A stretch of 25,986 nucleotides of DNA from Chloroflexota bacterium (GCA_022565015.1 JADFKI010000012.1:1-25986), one strand, 5' to 3'. Positions 8,163 through 16,432 are shown, counted from the first letter of the stretch. Notes: generated by a model not told the origin, from the letters alone. Numbers and translations: made by a program.

Positions 8163-8687
8163 ATGGCTACCTATTATCCCTCCATAACCGATGAGCAGGC
8201 GGCCCTAATCAAGAAGGCGCCCATGTTTTTTATTGCGACCGCTGACCCTGCACTGGGTGAGGGGCCAGAAGGAGAAGGCCCAGTGAACGTTTCACCCAAA
8301 GGAGGCGTGCCTCTGCATGTACTTGCCCCCAACCGCGTGGCCTTTCTCGACTATATTGGTAGCGGCAACGAAACCGCGAGGCACTCGATCGCGGGCGGGC
8401 CTATTACTGTGATGATTGCATCCTTCGAGGCCGAGAACGCCGGCATCGTTAGGCTCTACGGCAAAGCGAAAGTAACGCCATTAGGCGAGTCCCCTCTTGC
8501 GAAACTGTTGTTGGAATCACCAGCAGATGAAATTAAGCTGACCACGCGTCAGGTCATTGAAATCGAAGTCGAAAAGACTATGACAAGCTGCGGATATGGA
8601 GTTCCAGTAATGTCCTTCACAGGGGAAAGGACTGTTGCAAACAGGGGTCGCGCTTACAAGGAACCCCGAAAGCCTGTTAAGGCATAG
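8163..8687 (+). CDS. Pyridoxamine 5'-phosphate oxidase-related flavin-binding protein
   Basis: A 174-residue protein of the PNPOx-like split-barrel family, which binds FMN, F420 or haem. Family signs are the early strand APMFFIATADP (about residues 20-30), PVNVSPKGG, then FLDYIGSGNETARH and a later RLYGKAKV strand. The last 20 residues are basic (ERTVANRGRAYKEPRKPVK). Start ATG 8163 fits the family N-terminus; a weak GAGATG-type site precedes it. It is the first gene of a likely three-gene unit with the MBL hydrolase (45 bases on) and the ACAD-like gene, and is divergent from the aldehyde dehydrogenase. Such proteins often act as flavin reductases or small flavoenzymes that accompany monooxygenases; its own reaction is unknown. 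It is not PdxH: it is shorter and lacks that enzyme's usual C-terminal substrate-binding region. Confidence 0.85.
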   Translation: MATYYPSITDEQAALIKKAPMFFIATADPALGEGPEGEGPVNVSPKGGVPLHVLAPNRVAFLDYIGSGNETARHSIAGGPITVMIASFEAENAGIVRLYGKAKVTPLGESPLAKLLLESPADEIKLTTRQVIEIEVEKTMTSCGYGVPVMSFTGERTVANRGRAYKEPRKPVKA

Positions 8688-8732
8688 ATTCCCAGCGCAA
8701 CTGTTAGAAGACACATCACGAAGGAGAATGAG

Positions 8733-9506
8733 ATGCCAAAGATCGACGTGCTGTTGAATGGAAGCCCGCTGCGGACCACCGAAGGAGTAGTCGGATTCTG
8801 TTCCGTGGTGCTCATCGAGGGACAGAAGCGGACCCTTGTGGACGTCGGCCACGTAGGCCGGCGCACCGCCCTCCAGGAGGCGCTGGAGCAGCGCGGATTG
8901 ACGCCGCAGGACATTGACGTGACGATCATGAGCCACGCCCATTGGGACCACAGCCAAAACTACGACCTCTTTACCCACGCCCCCATGCTGGTCCATCCAT
9001 ACGAGAGGAAATACGCGCACCATCCCCATGCCAACGACTGGGCCACGCCGGCATGGACCGGCGCAATGATCGAGTTCCAGCCCGACATCCAGGAGGTCGA
9101 CGAGGGCTACGAGGTCGAGCCCGGCGTCCGGCTCCTGCACACACCCGGCCATTCTCCGGGAAGCCTGTCGGTAATGGTGGAGACCGACGACGGCCTCTGC
9201 GCTGTGACGGGCGACGTCTTGCACTACGCCAACGTCGCGTTGACGCGAAGGAATCCGCTCGTCTTCTGGAACGAAAATGAGGCGACTCAGAGCATAGACC
9301 GCCTCGTCGGCGAGGCAGATCTCATATATCCGGGACATGACAGGCCCTTCCGGGTGGTCAACGGCGAGATCGAGTATCTCGTTCCAATGAATCTCACGAT
9401 TACCGGCGTAAGTCCCGACGACCCCGGCGTGAGCTTCGAGAACGGCCCTCGACCCGTCTGGATCATGCCCGGCATTGAGAAGCAGACGATAGAGTCTCTT
9501 GGGTAA
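8733..9506 (+). CDS. Metallo-beta-lactamase-fold hydrolase
   Basis: A 257-residue soluble metal-dependent hydrolase. The canonical ligands are visible: SHAHWDH (His68, His70, Asp72, His73), HTPGH (His140), TGD (Asp161) and YPGHDRPF (His202). This full set indicates a binuclear site, usually zinc. The arrangement resembles the N-acyl homoserine lactonase/glyoxalase II branch, so a lactone or thioester is a reasonable substrate class, but this is inference. GGAG lies about eight bases before ATG 8733. No signal peptide is present, so it is not a secreted beta-lactamase. Lying between a flavoprotein and an acyl-CoA dehydrogenase-like gene, it may open a lactone or ester formed by oxidation or release an acyl group from CoA. 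Confidence 0.92.
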   Translation: MPKIDVLLNGSPLRTTEGVVGFCSVVLIEGQKRTLVDVGHVGRRTALQEALEQRGLTPQDIDVTIMSHAHWDHSQNYDLFTHAPMLVHPYERKYAHHPHANDWATPAWTGAMIEFQPDIQEVDEGYEVEPGVRLLHTPGHSPGSLSVMVETDDGLCAVTGDVLHYANVALTRRNPLVFWNENEATQSIDRLVGEADLIYPGHDRPFRVVNGEIEYLVPMNLTITGVSPDDPGVSFENGPRPVWIMPGIEKQTIESLG

Positions 9507-9569
9507 TTCTAGGCAATCTCGTGAGGCCGGGGAATGCTCCAAGGGCCGAAATTTTGGAAGTGAGGTTAT

Positions 9570-10763
9570 ATGGACGTTACGTTAACGAAGGACCAGAAGG
9601 ATATCCTGGAAAAGGCGGAGTGGCTTGCGGAGGAGTGCCTGGGGCCTCGAGCGGCGGAGTACGACCGAGAGGCCAGGCACCCCGTCGAGAGCTGGAAGGA
9701 TGTGTGGAAGCAGGGTCTTCTGGGACTTGCCGTCCCCAGGGAGTACGGCGGGCTTGGCCTCGATATGCTCACATACGTCATGACGGTGGAAAGGCTGGCC
9801 TACGGCTGCACGAGCACGGGGATGACTGTCCATATGCACTCCGTCGTGCAGCGCTACATCGACGGACTTGCGACCCAAGAGCAAAAGCAGGTCTTCTTTT
9901 CGGACGTAATCGAAAAGGGCAGGATGTTCGGTAGCTGGGGCAGCGAGCCGGAGCGACGGGGCGGTACAGGCGTCGGAGACACTGTCCTGGCGCCGAAGAG
10001 CGGCGGCTACGAGCTAAACGGCAGAAAGCATTTTTGCACTATGGCCGGCGCCACTCACAGGAGCCTGGTCCACTGCACTATGGAAGGCTACGACAAGGTA
10101 AGCGGCTACATACTGGCCCTCGTACCCGAAACGACGCCCGGCGTGAGCATCGTGGGCGAATGGGACACCATTGGCATGAGGGCGACCGTCAGTCCGGCGG
10201 TCCACTTCGAAAAATGCATGCTGACCGAAGACGACGTACTCGGGGAGCCGGGGAAAGGCGACAAGCTCGGTATCGGCCAGGGATTTGGGCTTGGGTATTC
10301 AGCAGTCTTCATCGGCGCCGCGCAGAAGGCCCTGAACTTCGTGAAGGAGTACGCCAACACACACCAGTTCGATCCCGAGCCCGTTCCGCTTTCCCACAGC
10401 CTCGTCGTGCAGCGGCATGTCGCCGAAATGACGATGGCCTTGGAGGGCGCGAGGCTGGTGCTTTACAACGGCGCAAGCAAGTGGGAGAAATCCAATCCAT
10501 ATGAGCGGGCCGTACTTGGGGCACGGGCAAAATACCTGGCGACCGAGGCGTCCCTCATGGTGACGTCCAAGGCGATCCAGACGGTTGGCGGTCGCAGCGC
10601 CCACCGGAGTCTACCGCTGGACCGACTATTTCGGGACATCCGCACATGTACGTTGATGCCGCCGAATCCGGACCGAGCATTGGAGATAATAGGCAGGGCG
10701 GAGCTGAACGTAGGCAGCGAGGGTGATGACATGCTCACCAGGCTGTCTTCTTACGTTTCTTGA
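9570..10763 (+). CDS. Acyl-CoA dehydrogenase-fold flavoprotein lacking the usual catalytic Glu (copy 1)
   Basis: A 397-residue protein with the three-part acyl-CoA dehydrogenase layout. It has an N-terminal helical domain (PREYGGLGLD, residues 56-65), a middle beta domain (GSWGSEP 121-127, NGRKHFCT 150-157, GMRATVSP 202-209) and a C-terminal helical domain (QTVGGRSAHRSLPLDRLFRD). FAD binding is likely. Two positions that carry the catalytic base in known dehydrogenases are not Glu here: the C-terminal YEGT site reads MPPNPD (363-368), and the alternative helix site reads GFGLGYSAVF. It may therefore be an ACAD-fold monooxygenase (as in DszC) or another oxidase. A GGAAG/GAGG site precedes ATG 9570. 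It shares about the same architecture with the copy at 19857. It ends the PNPOx/MBL unit; the following 440 bases contain a new promoter. Confidence 0.88.
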   Translation: MDVTLTKDQKDILEKAEWLAEECLGPRAAEYDREARHPVESWKDVWKQGLLGLAVPREYGGLGLDMLTYVMTVERLAYGCTSTGMTVHMHSVVQRYIDGLATQEQKQVFFSDVIEKGRMFGSWGSEPERRGGTGVGDTVLAPKSGGYELNGRKHFCTMAGATHRSLVHCTMEGYDKVSGYILALVPETTPGVSIVGEWDTIGMRATVSPAVHFEKCMLTEDDVLGEPGKGDKLGIGQGFGLGYSAVFIGAAQKALNFVKEYANTHQFDPEPVPLSHSLVVQRHVAEMTMALEGARLVLYNGASKWEKSNPYERAVLGARAKYLATEASLMVTSKAIQTVGGRSAHRSLPLDRLFRDIRTCTLMPPNPDRALEIIGRAELNVGSEGDDMLTRLSSYVS

Positions 10764-10930
10764 GGCAACACACGCATTGAAGCAGAGTCGTACGGCACGC
10801 CAGGCAGGCTCGAAAGGAAGAGGAAACGGCGGCCATATGTCCAAAACGCCCAGGAGCTTGGGAAGTGGTCTCCCGGCCCCTCAAATGCCTGTTTTGACCA
10901 AGGAAATCGGCCAGCCACCGCATTTGAATG
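10764..10930. other. Non-coding spacer after ACAD-like gene 1
   Basis: No credible gene and no clear terminator with a T-run are seen. It precedes the promoter at 10931. Base composition becomes more AT-rich towards its right end. Confidence 0.4.
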
Positions 10931-10960
10931 TTGACAAGATATGACTGGGAAGTATATATT
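10931..10960 (+). promoter_or_regulatory. Promoter for the ABC/amidohydrolase operon
   Basis: A perfect TTGACA at 10931-10936 is followed by TATATA at 10953-10958 (16-base spacer) or TATATT at 10955-10960 (18-base spacer). This is one of the best promoter matches in the window. Transcription would begin near 10967 and leave a leader of about 240 bases before the binding-protein start at 11207. Confidence 0.65.
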
Positions 10961-11204
10961 GCAAGCCATCGAAAATGCGTCGTTTCGCAGGTATTTCCGT
11001 GCGTCGACAGTTCCCAATTGGATCTTGGGGGTAAGCACAGGTATTATTTTAAAATACGATCTGGATTCGATTGCATATGTGGCACGTATCACTCTACCGA
11101 AAGGCACTCATATAGTGTCAGGCGAGACAGCGCAAAATTGGGTTCAGACGTCCCTTAGATATCCCATGGTCATCCCACCGGTACATGAAGATTTGGAGGT
11201 ATAA
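10941..11204 (+). CDS. Uncertain small ORF in the leader (87 codons)
   Basis: An open frame of 87 codons ends with TAA inside the binding-protein ribosome site (stop 11202-11204, next start 11207). It has no ribosome binding site, and its ATG lies between the -35 and -10 of the predicted promoter, so full-length translation from that promoter is impossible. The text around residues 50-80 (ITLPKGTHIVSGETAQNW, then MVIPP) faintly resembles C-terminal segments of polymorphic toxin or ADP-ribosyl/NAD glycohydrolase domains. It may be a degraded remnant or chance. The region could equally be an untranslated leader, with a small hairpin GGCACT/AGTGTC at 11103-11119 and a 12-bp palindrome at 11045-11056. 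Confidence 0.2.
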   Translation: MTGKYILQAIENASFRRYFRASTVPNWILGVSTGIILKYDLDSIAYVARITLPKGTHIVSGETAQNWVQTSLRYPMVIPPVHEDLEV

Positions 11205-11206
11205 TT

Positions 11207-13309
11207 GTGGTTCATCGCTTTAGTTGGAAGTCGAAATCGTGGGCTTTAGGCCCGCTGTTTTTGGCACTGGTGTTTGCGGTTGCTTGCTCATCGACCCCCG
11301 CAGCGCCGGCGGCGCCGGCTCCTGCACCGGCCGGACCAACCGCCGCGGAAATGCGGGCGCTAATGCAAGAGGCCATCGCCGCGGCCGCACCGGAGACCGC
11401 CAGCCCTGAAGATATCAGGGCAATGGTTGAAGCCGCCGTCAGAGGCGCAACGGCCTCACAGGTTACGGGAGCAGATATCCAAGGGGTAGTGGCCGGAGCC
11501 GTTTCGGATGCGGTATCGAAGGCAGTGGCCGGACAGAAAGAGCCGCTCAGCGCCGCCGAAGTCGCGAAGATCGTCGACGCGGCCGTCATGGCGATTCCTA
11601 CCCCGGCGACCATAGAGGTTGTCAGAACCGTTATAGTCACCGAAACTATAACGGAGACGATCATTGCCGAGGCTGAGCAGACACCGGCCTATTGGCACCC
11701 GGACACCCGCTTCTATGGAAACCCGGTATACGGCGGACAGATCCGCATCAACTATGAGGACCCCCTGGACCATGCCAACACCTGGGGTGCCTATAGCGGA
11801 GTGACGTCCCGGTACCGAACGCCCACCATGAACAGCATCGTCGCCGACGACCCTTACCTGGCGGGCACCATTATTCCCGACCTGGCACGTGATTGGTCTG
11901 GGTCCTCCGATCTTCTGAGCATGACGATCAATTTCGAGGATGGGATCAAGTGGCATAACGGTGATGACTTCACCTGCGAAGATGTCAGATTTACCATGCA
12001 GACGATGATCACCGGCGAGGGCATTACAGCGCCTGAGATGGCCGCCAAGCTCGGCAACGTCGACCTGGATGGCACATCTTGTACTAGTGACAGCACCTTG
12101 AAGCTAGCGCTCAAGGGCCCATCCGGGACGCCGCTCCTACCCTTCATTGACCGCGCCTTCCTCATATTTAACAAGGCCTGGTTCCAGGCCGGCGGCGAGG
12201 ACGCCATGTTCACCGACGTCTCCGTGGGCACCGGGCCCTACATGTGGGCTCCCGGTCAATCGGTTGGCATAGACGAGCAGCTTTTCGAGCGAAACCCGGA
12301 CTACTTCAAGCCGGGCCTGCCCTATACGGACAGCATCTTGTTGTTCGGTATCCTCGACGAGGCTGCCCAGCTGGCTGCCCAGCTGGCCCACCAGACCGAC
12401 TGGCACTGGGTCCGAAACTTCGGCCAGTACGATGCCTACGTAGCCCATGACCAGATTCGGACCGTCATCAGGGCCACGCGAGGCCACCACTCCATCTGGC
12501 TCAACAAGGCAAATCCCCCGCTGGACAACGTGAAGGTACGCCAGGCCATCTTCATGGGTATTGACCGAGGCGCGGCAATCAACGTGCTTCTCTCGGGCCA
12601 CGGCTCCCAGGGGTTCATAATGCCGCCCGGCGGGGCATGGGACCTGACCCAGGCCCAGGGCTGCGCCATACCTGGCTGGTGTGAGCCGGCGGGCGGTTAC
12701 GAGGCCCAGAGGGCGGAAGCGATAAGTATCCTGGAAGCGGAGAACTTTGACTTCGATAAGGAGTTCTTATTCACGGTCGAGGCAGATGAACAGGTACAGG
12801 CACGCGCCACGTTCATCCAGGAGCAGCTCCGCCTTCTAGGCATAAAGACAGTGTTCGACACAGTAGAGACGATCGCCTACCGAGCCCAGACGTCGACAGG
12901 CAGTTGGGGCGACATCCTGCCGAGGAACGACACTATGCCCGCCGACGACCCGTTCCTGGGCATGGGGCACTACATGCGTTGCATCTCGCCGAATAACCAC
13001 TGGACGCCTCAGCTCCCTTGCGACGACTTCGCCGAGGACCTTCTCGAGCGGGCCGGTTCAACCGTGGACACCAACACGCGTAAGGCGATATCCGACGAGC
13101 TTCAGATTTACGCCATGGAACAGTACTGGAAGTTCCCCCTGTACTGGGAGCAAGAGGCTGTCTCTTTCTGGCCTGAGGTCAGGGGCTATGCCCATCAACC
13201 ACAGCCGTCCGGTTCGTTTGTGAGGTGGGAACAGCTCTGGTTGGATCCTTCCCATGCGGGCGACACCGGCTTCAGCGGCCAGATTACCGGAATTCCAGGC
13301 GGCCAGTAG
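11207..13309 (+). CDS. ABC importer substrate-binding lipoprotein (SBP_bac_5, peptide/nickel type)
   Basis: A 700-residue extracytoplasmic binding protein of the DppA/OppA family that captures a peptide-like or other organic solute. The N-terminus is a lipoprotein signal: basic start, hydrophobic stretch 12-26, then FAVAC with Cys27 as the lipidated residue. Residues 28-45 are Ala/Pro rich. Residues 45-130 are Ala-rich amphipathic helices, followed by a Val/Thr/Glu strand (about 135-155) that serves as a stalk. The binding domain begins near 170 (NPVYGGQIRINY) and contains WHNGDDFTCEDVRFTMQ and GTGPYMW. Several cysteines (TCEDV/TSCTS, GCAIPGWC, MRC/PCDD) could form disulphides. The start is GTG 11207, six bases after GGAGGT at 11195-11200. 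It is longer than typical (about 530-600) because of the stalk. The permeases follow. Confidence 0.95.
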   Translation: MVHRFSWKSKSWALGPLFLALVFAVACSSTPAAPAAPAPAPAGPTAAEMRALMQEAIAAAAPETASPEDIRAMVEAAVRGATASQVTGADIQGVVAGAVSDAVSKAVAGQKEPLSAAEVAKIVDAAVMAIPTPATIEVVRTVIVTETITETIIAEAEQTPAYWHPDTRFYGNPVYGGQIRINYEDPLDHANTWGAYSGVTSRYRTPTMNSIVADDPYLAGTIIPDLARDWSGSSDLLSMTINFEDGIKWHNGDDFTCEDVRFTMQTMITGEGITAPEMAAKLGNVDLDGTSCTSDSTLKLALKGPSGTPLLPFIDRAFLIFNKAWFQAGGEDAMFTDVSVGTGPYMWAPGQSVGIDEQLFERNPDYFKPGLPYTDSILLFGILDEAAQLAAQLAHQTDWHWVRNFGQYDAYVAHDQIRTVIRATRGHHSIWLNKANPPLDNVKVRQAIFMGIDRGAAINVLLSGHGSQGFIMPPGGAWDLTQAQGCAIPGWCEPAGGYEAQRAEAISILEAENFDFDKEFLFTVEADEQVQARATFIQEQLRLLGIKTVFDTVETIAYRAQTSTGSWGDILPRNDTMPADDPFLGMGHYMRCISPNNHWTPQLPCDDFAEDLLERAGSTVDTNTRKAISDELQIYAMEQYWKFPLYWEQEAVSFWPEVRGYAHQPQPSGSFVRWEQLWLDPSHAGDTGFSGQITGIPGGQ

Positions 13310-13342
13310 TTTCACTGGCTCGTCCTGAGACGAACTGATAAT

Positions 13343-13383
13343 GCGGGCCATCCATAACCGATGCATGTCGGAGGGTGGCCCGC
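13343..13383 (+). promoter_or_regulatory. Intercistronic hairpin between binding protein and permease
   Basis: An 11-bp stem (GCGGGCCATCC 13343-13353 with GGGTGGCCCGC 13373-13383, one G-U pair) encloses a second stem CCGA/TCGG (13358-13361, 13368-13371) with a TGCATG loop. No T-run follows, so it is probably not a full terminator. Hairpins here commonly stabilise the binding-protein message or lower downstream expression. A weak TTGTAC (13407) to TTTAAT (13429) promoter match follows. Confidence 0.55.
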
Positions 13384-13527
13384 TGACAACATAATTTATG
13401 CAACTTTTGTACTTTCGACAAGACGATCTTTAATGGGATAACCGTCTGTTTTGCAACCTCTTATGATGAACTCACCAAGCGCATTGAATGAAAACGCCAG
13501 ATATTGTCCTAATCTGGGGGGAAATGG

Positions 13528-14490
13528 ATGAGGGCGTACATCGCAAGGCGGCTGTTCCTGTTTGTACCAACGGCCTTTGGCGTGTCGGTGTTCATATTCT
13601 TGATGCTTCACGTCATACCCGGTGACTACGCTACGGCCCTGCTCATCGGCGGGCGCGATGCCCAGTTTATCGCCACTGAGGCAGACTTCGAGCGAGTTCG
13701 TGAACAGCTAGGTCTCAATGGTTCGCTGCCTGAGCAGTACGGCAGGTGGGTCGGAAACATTTTCCGAGGAGACCTGGGCACCTCATTCACTAACAAAAGG
13801 CCAGTCCTCGATCGAATGCTGCCGAGGATAGCGTTAAGTGCCGAGTTGGGATTACTTGCGGTCCTCTTGGCCGTAATAATAGCCGTTCCAGGGGGCATAA
13901 TCGCGGCTGTAAGGCGGGACACCTGGGTAGATTACGTCCTGAGGACCGTGAGCATGGGATTCGAGTCGGCGCCCAACTTCTGGCTTGCGTTGATTATCAT
14001 ATTCGGACTCCTATGGATGTTCGACTGGATCCCGCCGATCACCTACGCCGCCCCGTGGGAAGACCCGTGGCTGAATTTCAAGACCCTGGTATTTCCCGCG
14101 CTGTTAGTTGGCGCCCGCAGCTCGGCGGGTATGCTCCGAATGACGAGGTCTTCGGTGCTGGAGGTCCTTCGTGAGGACTACGTGCGGACCGCCGACGCCA
14201 AGGGCCTTCAGAAACCCAGAGTGCTTTTCGTGCACGTTTTGCGAAATGCCCTGCTCCCGGTCGTGACCTTGGCCGGATTTGAGGTCGTGATACTGATGGG
14301 CGGCCTGGTCGTCATCGAATCGGTCTTTAACCTGCCGGGCATCGGCAAGCTCCTGGTCCAGGCGATAGCGGGACGAGACTACCCCGTGGTGCAGGCAATC
14401 GTGATGTTCATCGCAACCATCGTGTTAGTGTCAAACCTGGTGGTCGACATCCTATATTCGTGGTTTGACCCACGAATTCGATACACGTAA
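13528..14490 (+). CDS. ABC importer permease, DppB-like
   Basis: A 320-residue integral membrane permease with the DppB/OppB layout: first membrane helix at residues 9-30 (LFLFVPTAFGVSVFIFLMLHV), a large periplasmic segment, then about five more hydrophobic segments. The cytoplasmic EAA loop that contacts the ATPase reads DYVRTADAKGLQKPRVLFVHVLRN in part, around 215-240. The C-terminus FDPRIRYT is typical. GGGGGG at 13516-13521 is the ribosome site for ATG 13528; the nearby ATG at 13524 is out of frame. It is 218 bases after the binding protein, with a hairpin between, and 42 bases before the second permease. Family is sure; the solute is not. Confidence 0.96.
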   Translation: MRAYIARRLFLFVPTAFGVSVFIFLMLHVIPGDYATALLIGGRDAQFIATEADFERVREQLGLNGSLPEQYGRWVGNIFRGDLGTSFTNKRPVLDRMLPRIALSAELGLLAVLLAVIIAVPGGIIAAVRRDTWVDYVLRTVSMGFESAPNFWLALIIIFGLLWMFDWIPPITYAAPWEDPWLNFKTLVFPALLVGARSSAGMLRMTRSSVLEVLREDYVRTADAKGLQKPRVLFVHVLRNALLPVVTLAGFEVVILMGGLVVIESVFNLPGIGKLLVQAIAGRDYPVVQAIVMFIATIVLVSNLVVDILYSWFDPRIRYT

Positions 14491-14532
14491 GAGGGGGCTG
14501 TGTGAACAGCGGCGCAGCCAAAAGGACTCCAG

Positions 14533-15435
14533 ATGGCCGGTAGCTCCGAGATAAGTCGCGAACAGGTTATAGCCTTAACGGGACGCAAGCGTGCGAGCTT
14601 TTTCCAGCAGACCCGTTACTATTTTCGTACCAAGCCTCTGGGAGCGGTAGGCGTCTCGCTTGTAGTATTTGTCGGACTGGTTGCCCTCTTCGCCCCTCTG
14701 ATTGCGCCGTTTGAATATCAGGCGCAAGACTACGATTCGCTCCTTTTGGGGCCGAACCTCACGAACTTTTTCGGCACCGACCAGTTTGGCAGGGATATAT
14801 TCTCCCGCATCGTGGCGGGCGCCAGAATTTCTCTGCTGGTAGGGTTCTCCGCCGTAATCGTGGGCACCGGTCTGGGAGCTGCCCTTGGGCTGTTCTCCGG
14901 ATATCTGATGGGGAAGTTCGATGCCATCGTCCAGCGGCTAGTTGATATGTGGATGTCGTTCCCGGACCTGATTCTGGCCCTGACGATTGTCGCGGTGTTC
15001 GGAAATACGCTGACGAACGTAATCCTGGCCATAGCCGCTACGATCATGCCACGAGGTGTACGGGTCCTCCGCTCCTCCACCATCGCGCTGCGTGAATCAG
15101 ACTACGTAATGGCGGCCCAGGCCATTGGCGCCACGAGCCCCAGGATTATCTTGCGCCATATTCTGCCCAACGCCGTAGCGCCCTTTTTGATCATCATGTC
15201 CTCGATGTTCGGCACCGCGATATTGACCGAGGCCGGACTGAGCTATCTTGGGCTAGGCGTCTCAGAGCCCTTCCCGTCGTGGGGAAGAATGGTGACGATC
15301 GCCGCTCAATACGCCGCAACCGCGCCCTGGATAGTGATATTCCCCGGGCTTGCAATCATGCTCACCGTGATGGGCTTCGCCTTCGCCGGCGACTCCCTCA
15401 GGGACATATTCGACCCGAAGCTACGTGGGGAATAG
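14533..15435 (+). CDS. ABC importer permease, DppC-like
   Basis: A 300-residue permease that pairs with the DppB-like protein. After a cytoplasmic N-terminus it has a first membrane helix (about residues 35-57), the FGTDQFGRDIFSRIVAGARISL block characteristic of DppC/OppC, and five further hydrophobic segments. The EAA loop contains SDYVMAAQAIGATSPRII and ends near HILPNAVAPF. The C-terminus has the usual FDPKLR. AAAGGA (14521-14526) precedes ATG 14533. It is followed after 40 bases by the first amidohydrolase. No DppD or DppF ATPase gene follows, which is unusual; an ATPase encoded elsewhere must serve it if it works. Confidence 0.96.
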   Translation: MAGSSEISREQVIALTGRKRASFFQQTRYYFRTKPLGAVGVSLVVFVGLVALFAPLIAPFEYQAQDYDSLLLGPNLTNFFGTDQFGRDIFSRIVAGARISLLVGFSAVIVGTGLGAALGLFSGYLMGKFDAIVQRLVDMWMSFPDLILALTIVAVFGNTLTNVILAIAATIMPRGVRVLRSSTIALRESDYVMAAQAIGATSPRIILRHILPNAVAPFLIIMSSMFGTAILTEAGLSYLGLGVSEPFPSWGRMVTIAAQYAATAPWIVIFPGLAIMLTVMGFAFAGDSLRDIFDPKLRGE

Positions 15436-15475
15436 CCCTTCCTCGCTCCGTAGAACTATCTGACTGGAGGCCCGC

Positions 15476-16432
15476 TTGCGCAGCATAGACATTCACGCCC
15501 ATCACATTCCGCAGGGATATATCCAGGCATCGAAACGAGGCGAGGAGTGGCACGGGCTCAAACCCGGAGAGGTGGGCGTCGGACCAAGGCCGTCCTGGAA
15601 CGCCGAAAGACGCATAGCGGACATGAACTCCCTTGGCGTGGATGTTCACGTCGTCTCCACCGGCAGCCCCATGTATTTTTACGACCGTGATGCAAGCTTT
15701 ACGACGGGGCTGGCTCGCGCATGCAACGACGAAGTCGCGCAGATGACAAAGGACTACCCGGAACGCTTCTCTGGTCTCGCAACCCTGCCCATGCAGGACA
15801 TAGGCGCTTCTATCGCCGAGCTCGAGAGATGCATGACGGGCCTCGGCATGAAGGGCGCGATGATCGACGACACGGTCAACGGCGAAAGCTACGATGAGGA
15901 CAAGTTCCTCCCCTTCTTTGAGGCGGCGGAAGAGCTAGGCGCAATGCTTCTGATCCATCAGCGGCCCGGGCAGACCGTTGTCAGGGAGCGATCGACCAAG
16001 TACCACATGCCCAATACCATAGGCAACCTCGTCGACCGGGCGGTGACGTTCGCGTCCCTGGTCTTCGGCGGGGTAATGGATAAGTTCCCAGACCTGCGCG
16101 TATGCCTGTCCCACGCCGGCGGCTATACGTGCTTCGGCATCGGACGCATGGACCACGGATGGAAGGTGCGACCGGAGGCCAGGGTAAATATTCAGCGGCC
16201 GCCGAGCACATACCTGAGAAACTTTTACTACGACTGCCTGACGCACAGCGAGGAATCGTTGCGTTTCGTTATCGACGCCGTCGGCGTGGACAGGGTCGTC
16301 TTCGGGACCGACTGGCCTGCCGACATGGCCATCGACTGGTCGGCTTCGTGGGTGCTTGGACTCGAGAGCCTGACGAAGGAAGAAAAAGAGGCCATCCTCT
16401 GGAAAAACCTCGAGGGTCTGCTCAATATTTAG
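15476..16432 (+). CDS. Amidohydrolase 2 family protein, ACMSD-like (copy 1)
   Basis: A 318-residue TIM-barrel metalloenzyme of the amidohydrolase-2 family (PF04909 type), whose members include ACMSD and 5-carboxyvanillate or gamma-resorcylate decarboxylases. The metal ligands are His7 and His9 (MRSIDIHAH), His161 (LLIHQ) and Asp279 (GTDWPAD), with His213 (CLSHAGG) as the expected catalytic base. The start is TTG 15476, with GGAGG at 15466-15470; the product begins exactly where its ATG-started paralogues do. It is the first of four related genes directly after the importer permeases. It differs from copies 2-4 at CLSHAGG (they have HGGG). Decarboxylation or C-C/C-N hydrolysis of an imported acid is the likely role; the substrate is unknown. 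Confidence 0.93.
   Translation: MRSIDIHAHHIPQGYIQASKRGEEWHGLKPGEVGVGPRPSWNAERRIADMNSLGVDVHVVSTGSPMYFYDRDASFTTGLARACNDEVAQMTKDYPERFSGLATLPMQDIGASIAELERCMTGLGMKGAMIDDTVNGESYDEDKFLPFFEAAEELGAMLLIHQRPGQTVVRERSTKYHMPNTIGNLVDRAVTFASLVFGGVMDKFPDLRVCLSHAGGYTCFGIGRMDHGWKVRPEARVNIQRPPSTYLRNFYYDCLTHSEESLRFVIDAVGVDRVVFGTDWPADMAIDWSASWVLGLESLTKEEKEAILWKNLEGLLNI

Noticed and set aside
8517..9542. A 341-codon reverse frame over the MBL gene
   Set aside because: Antisense shadow; the forward strand has the complete MBL metal-ligand set and ribosome site.
14502..14543. A 13-codon GTG-started frame with GAGGGGG upstream, overlapping the DppC-like start
   Set aside because: Could be a coupling mini-cistron, but is too short to support as a gene and the permease has its own AAAGGA site.
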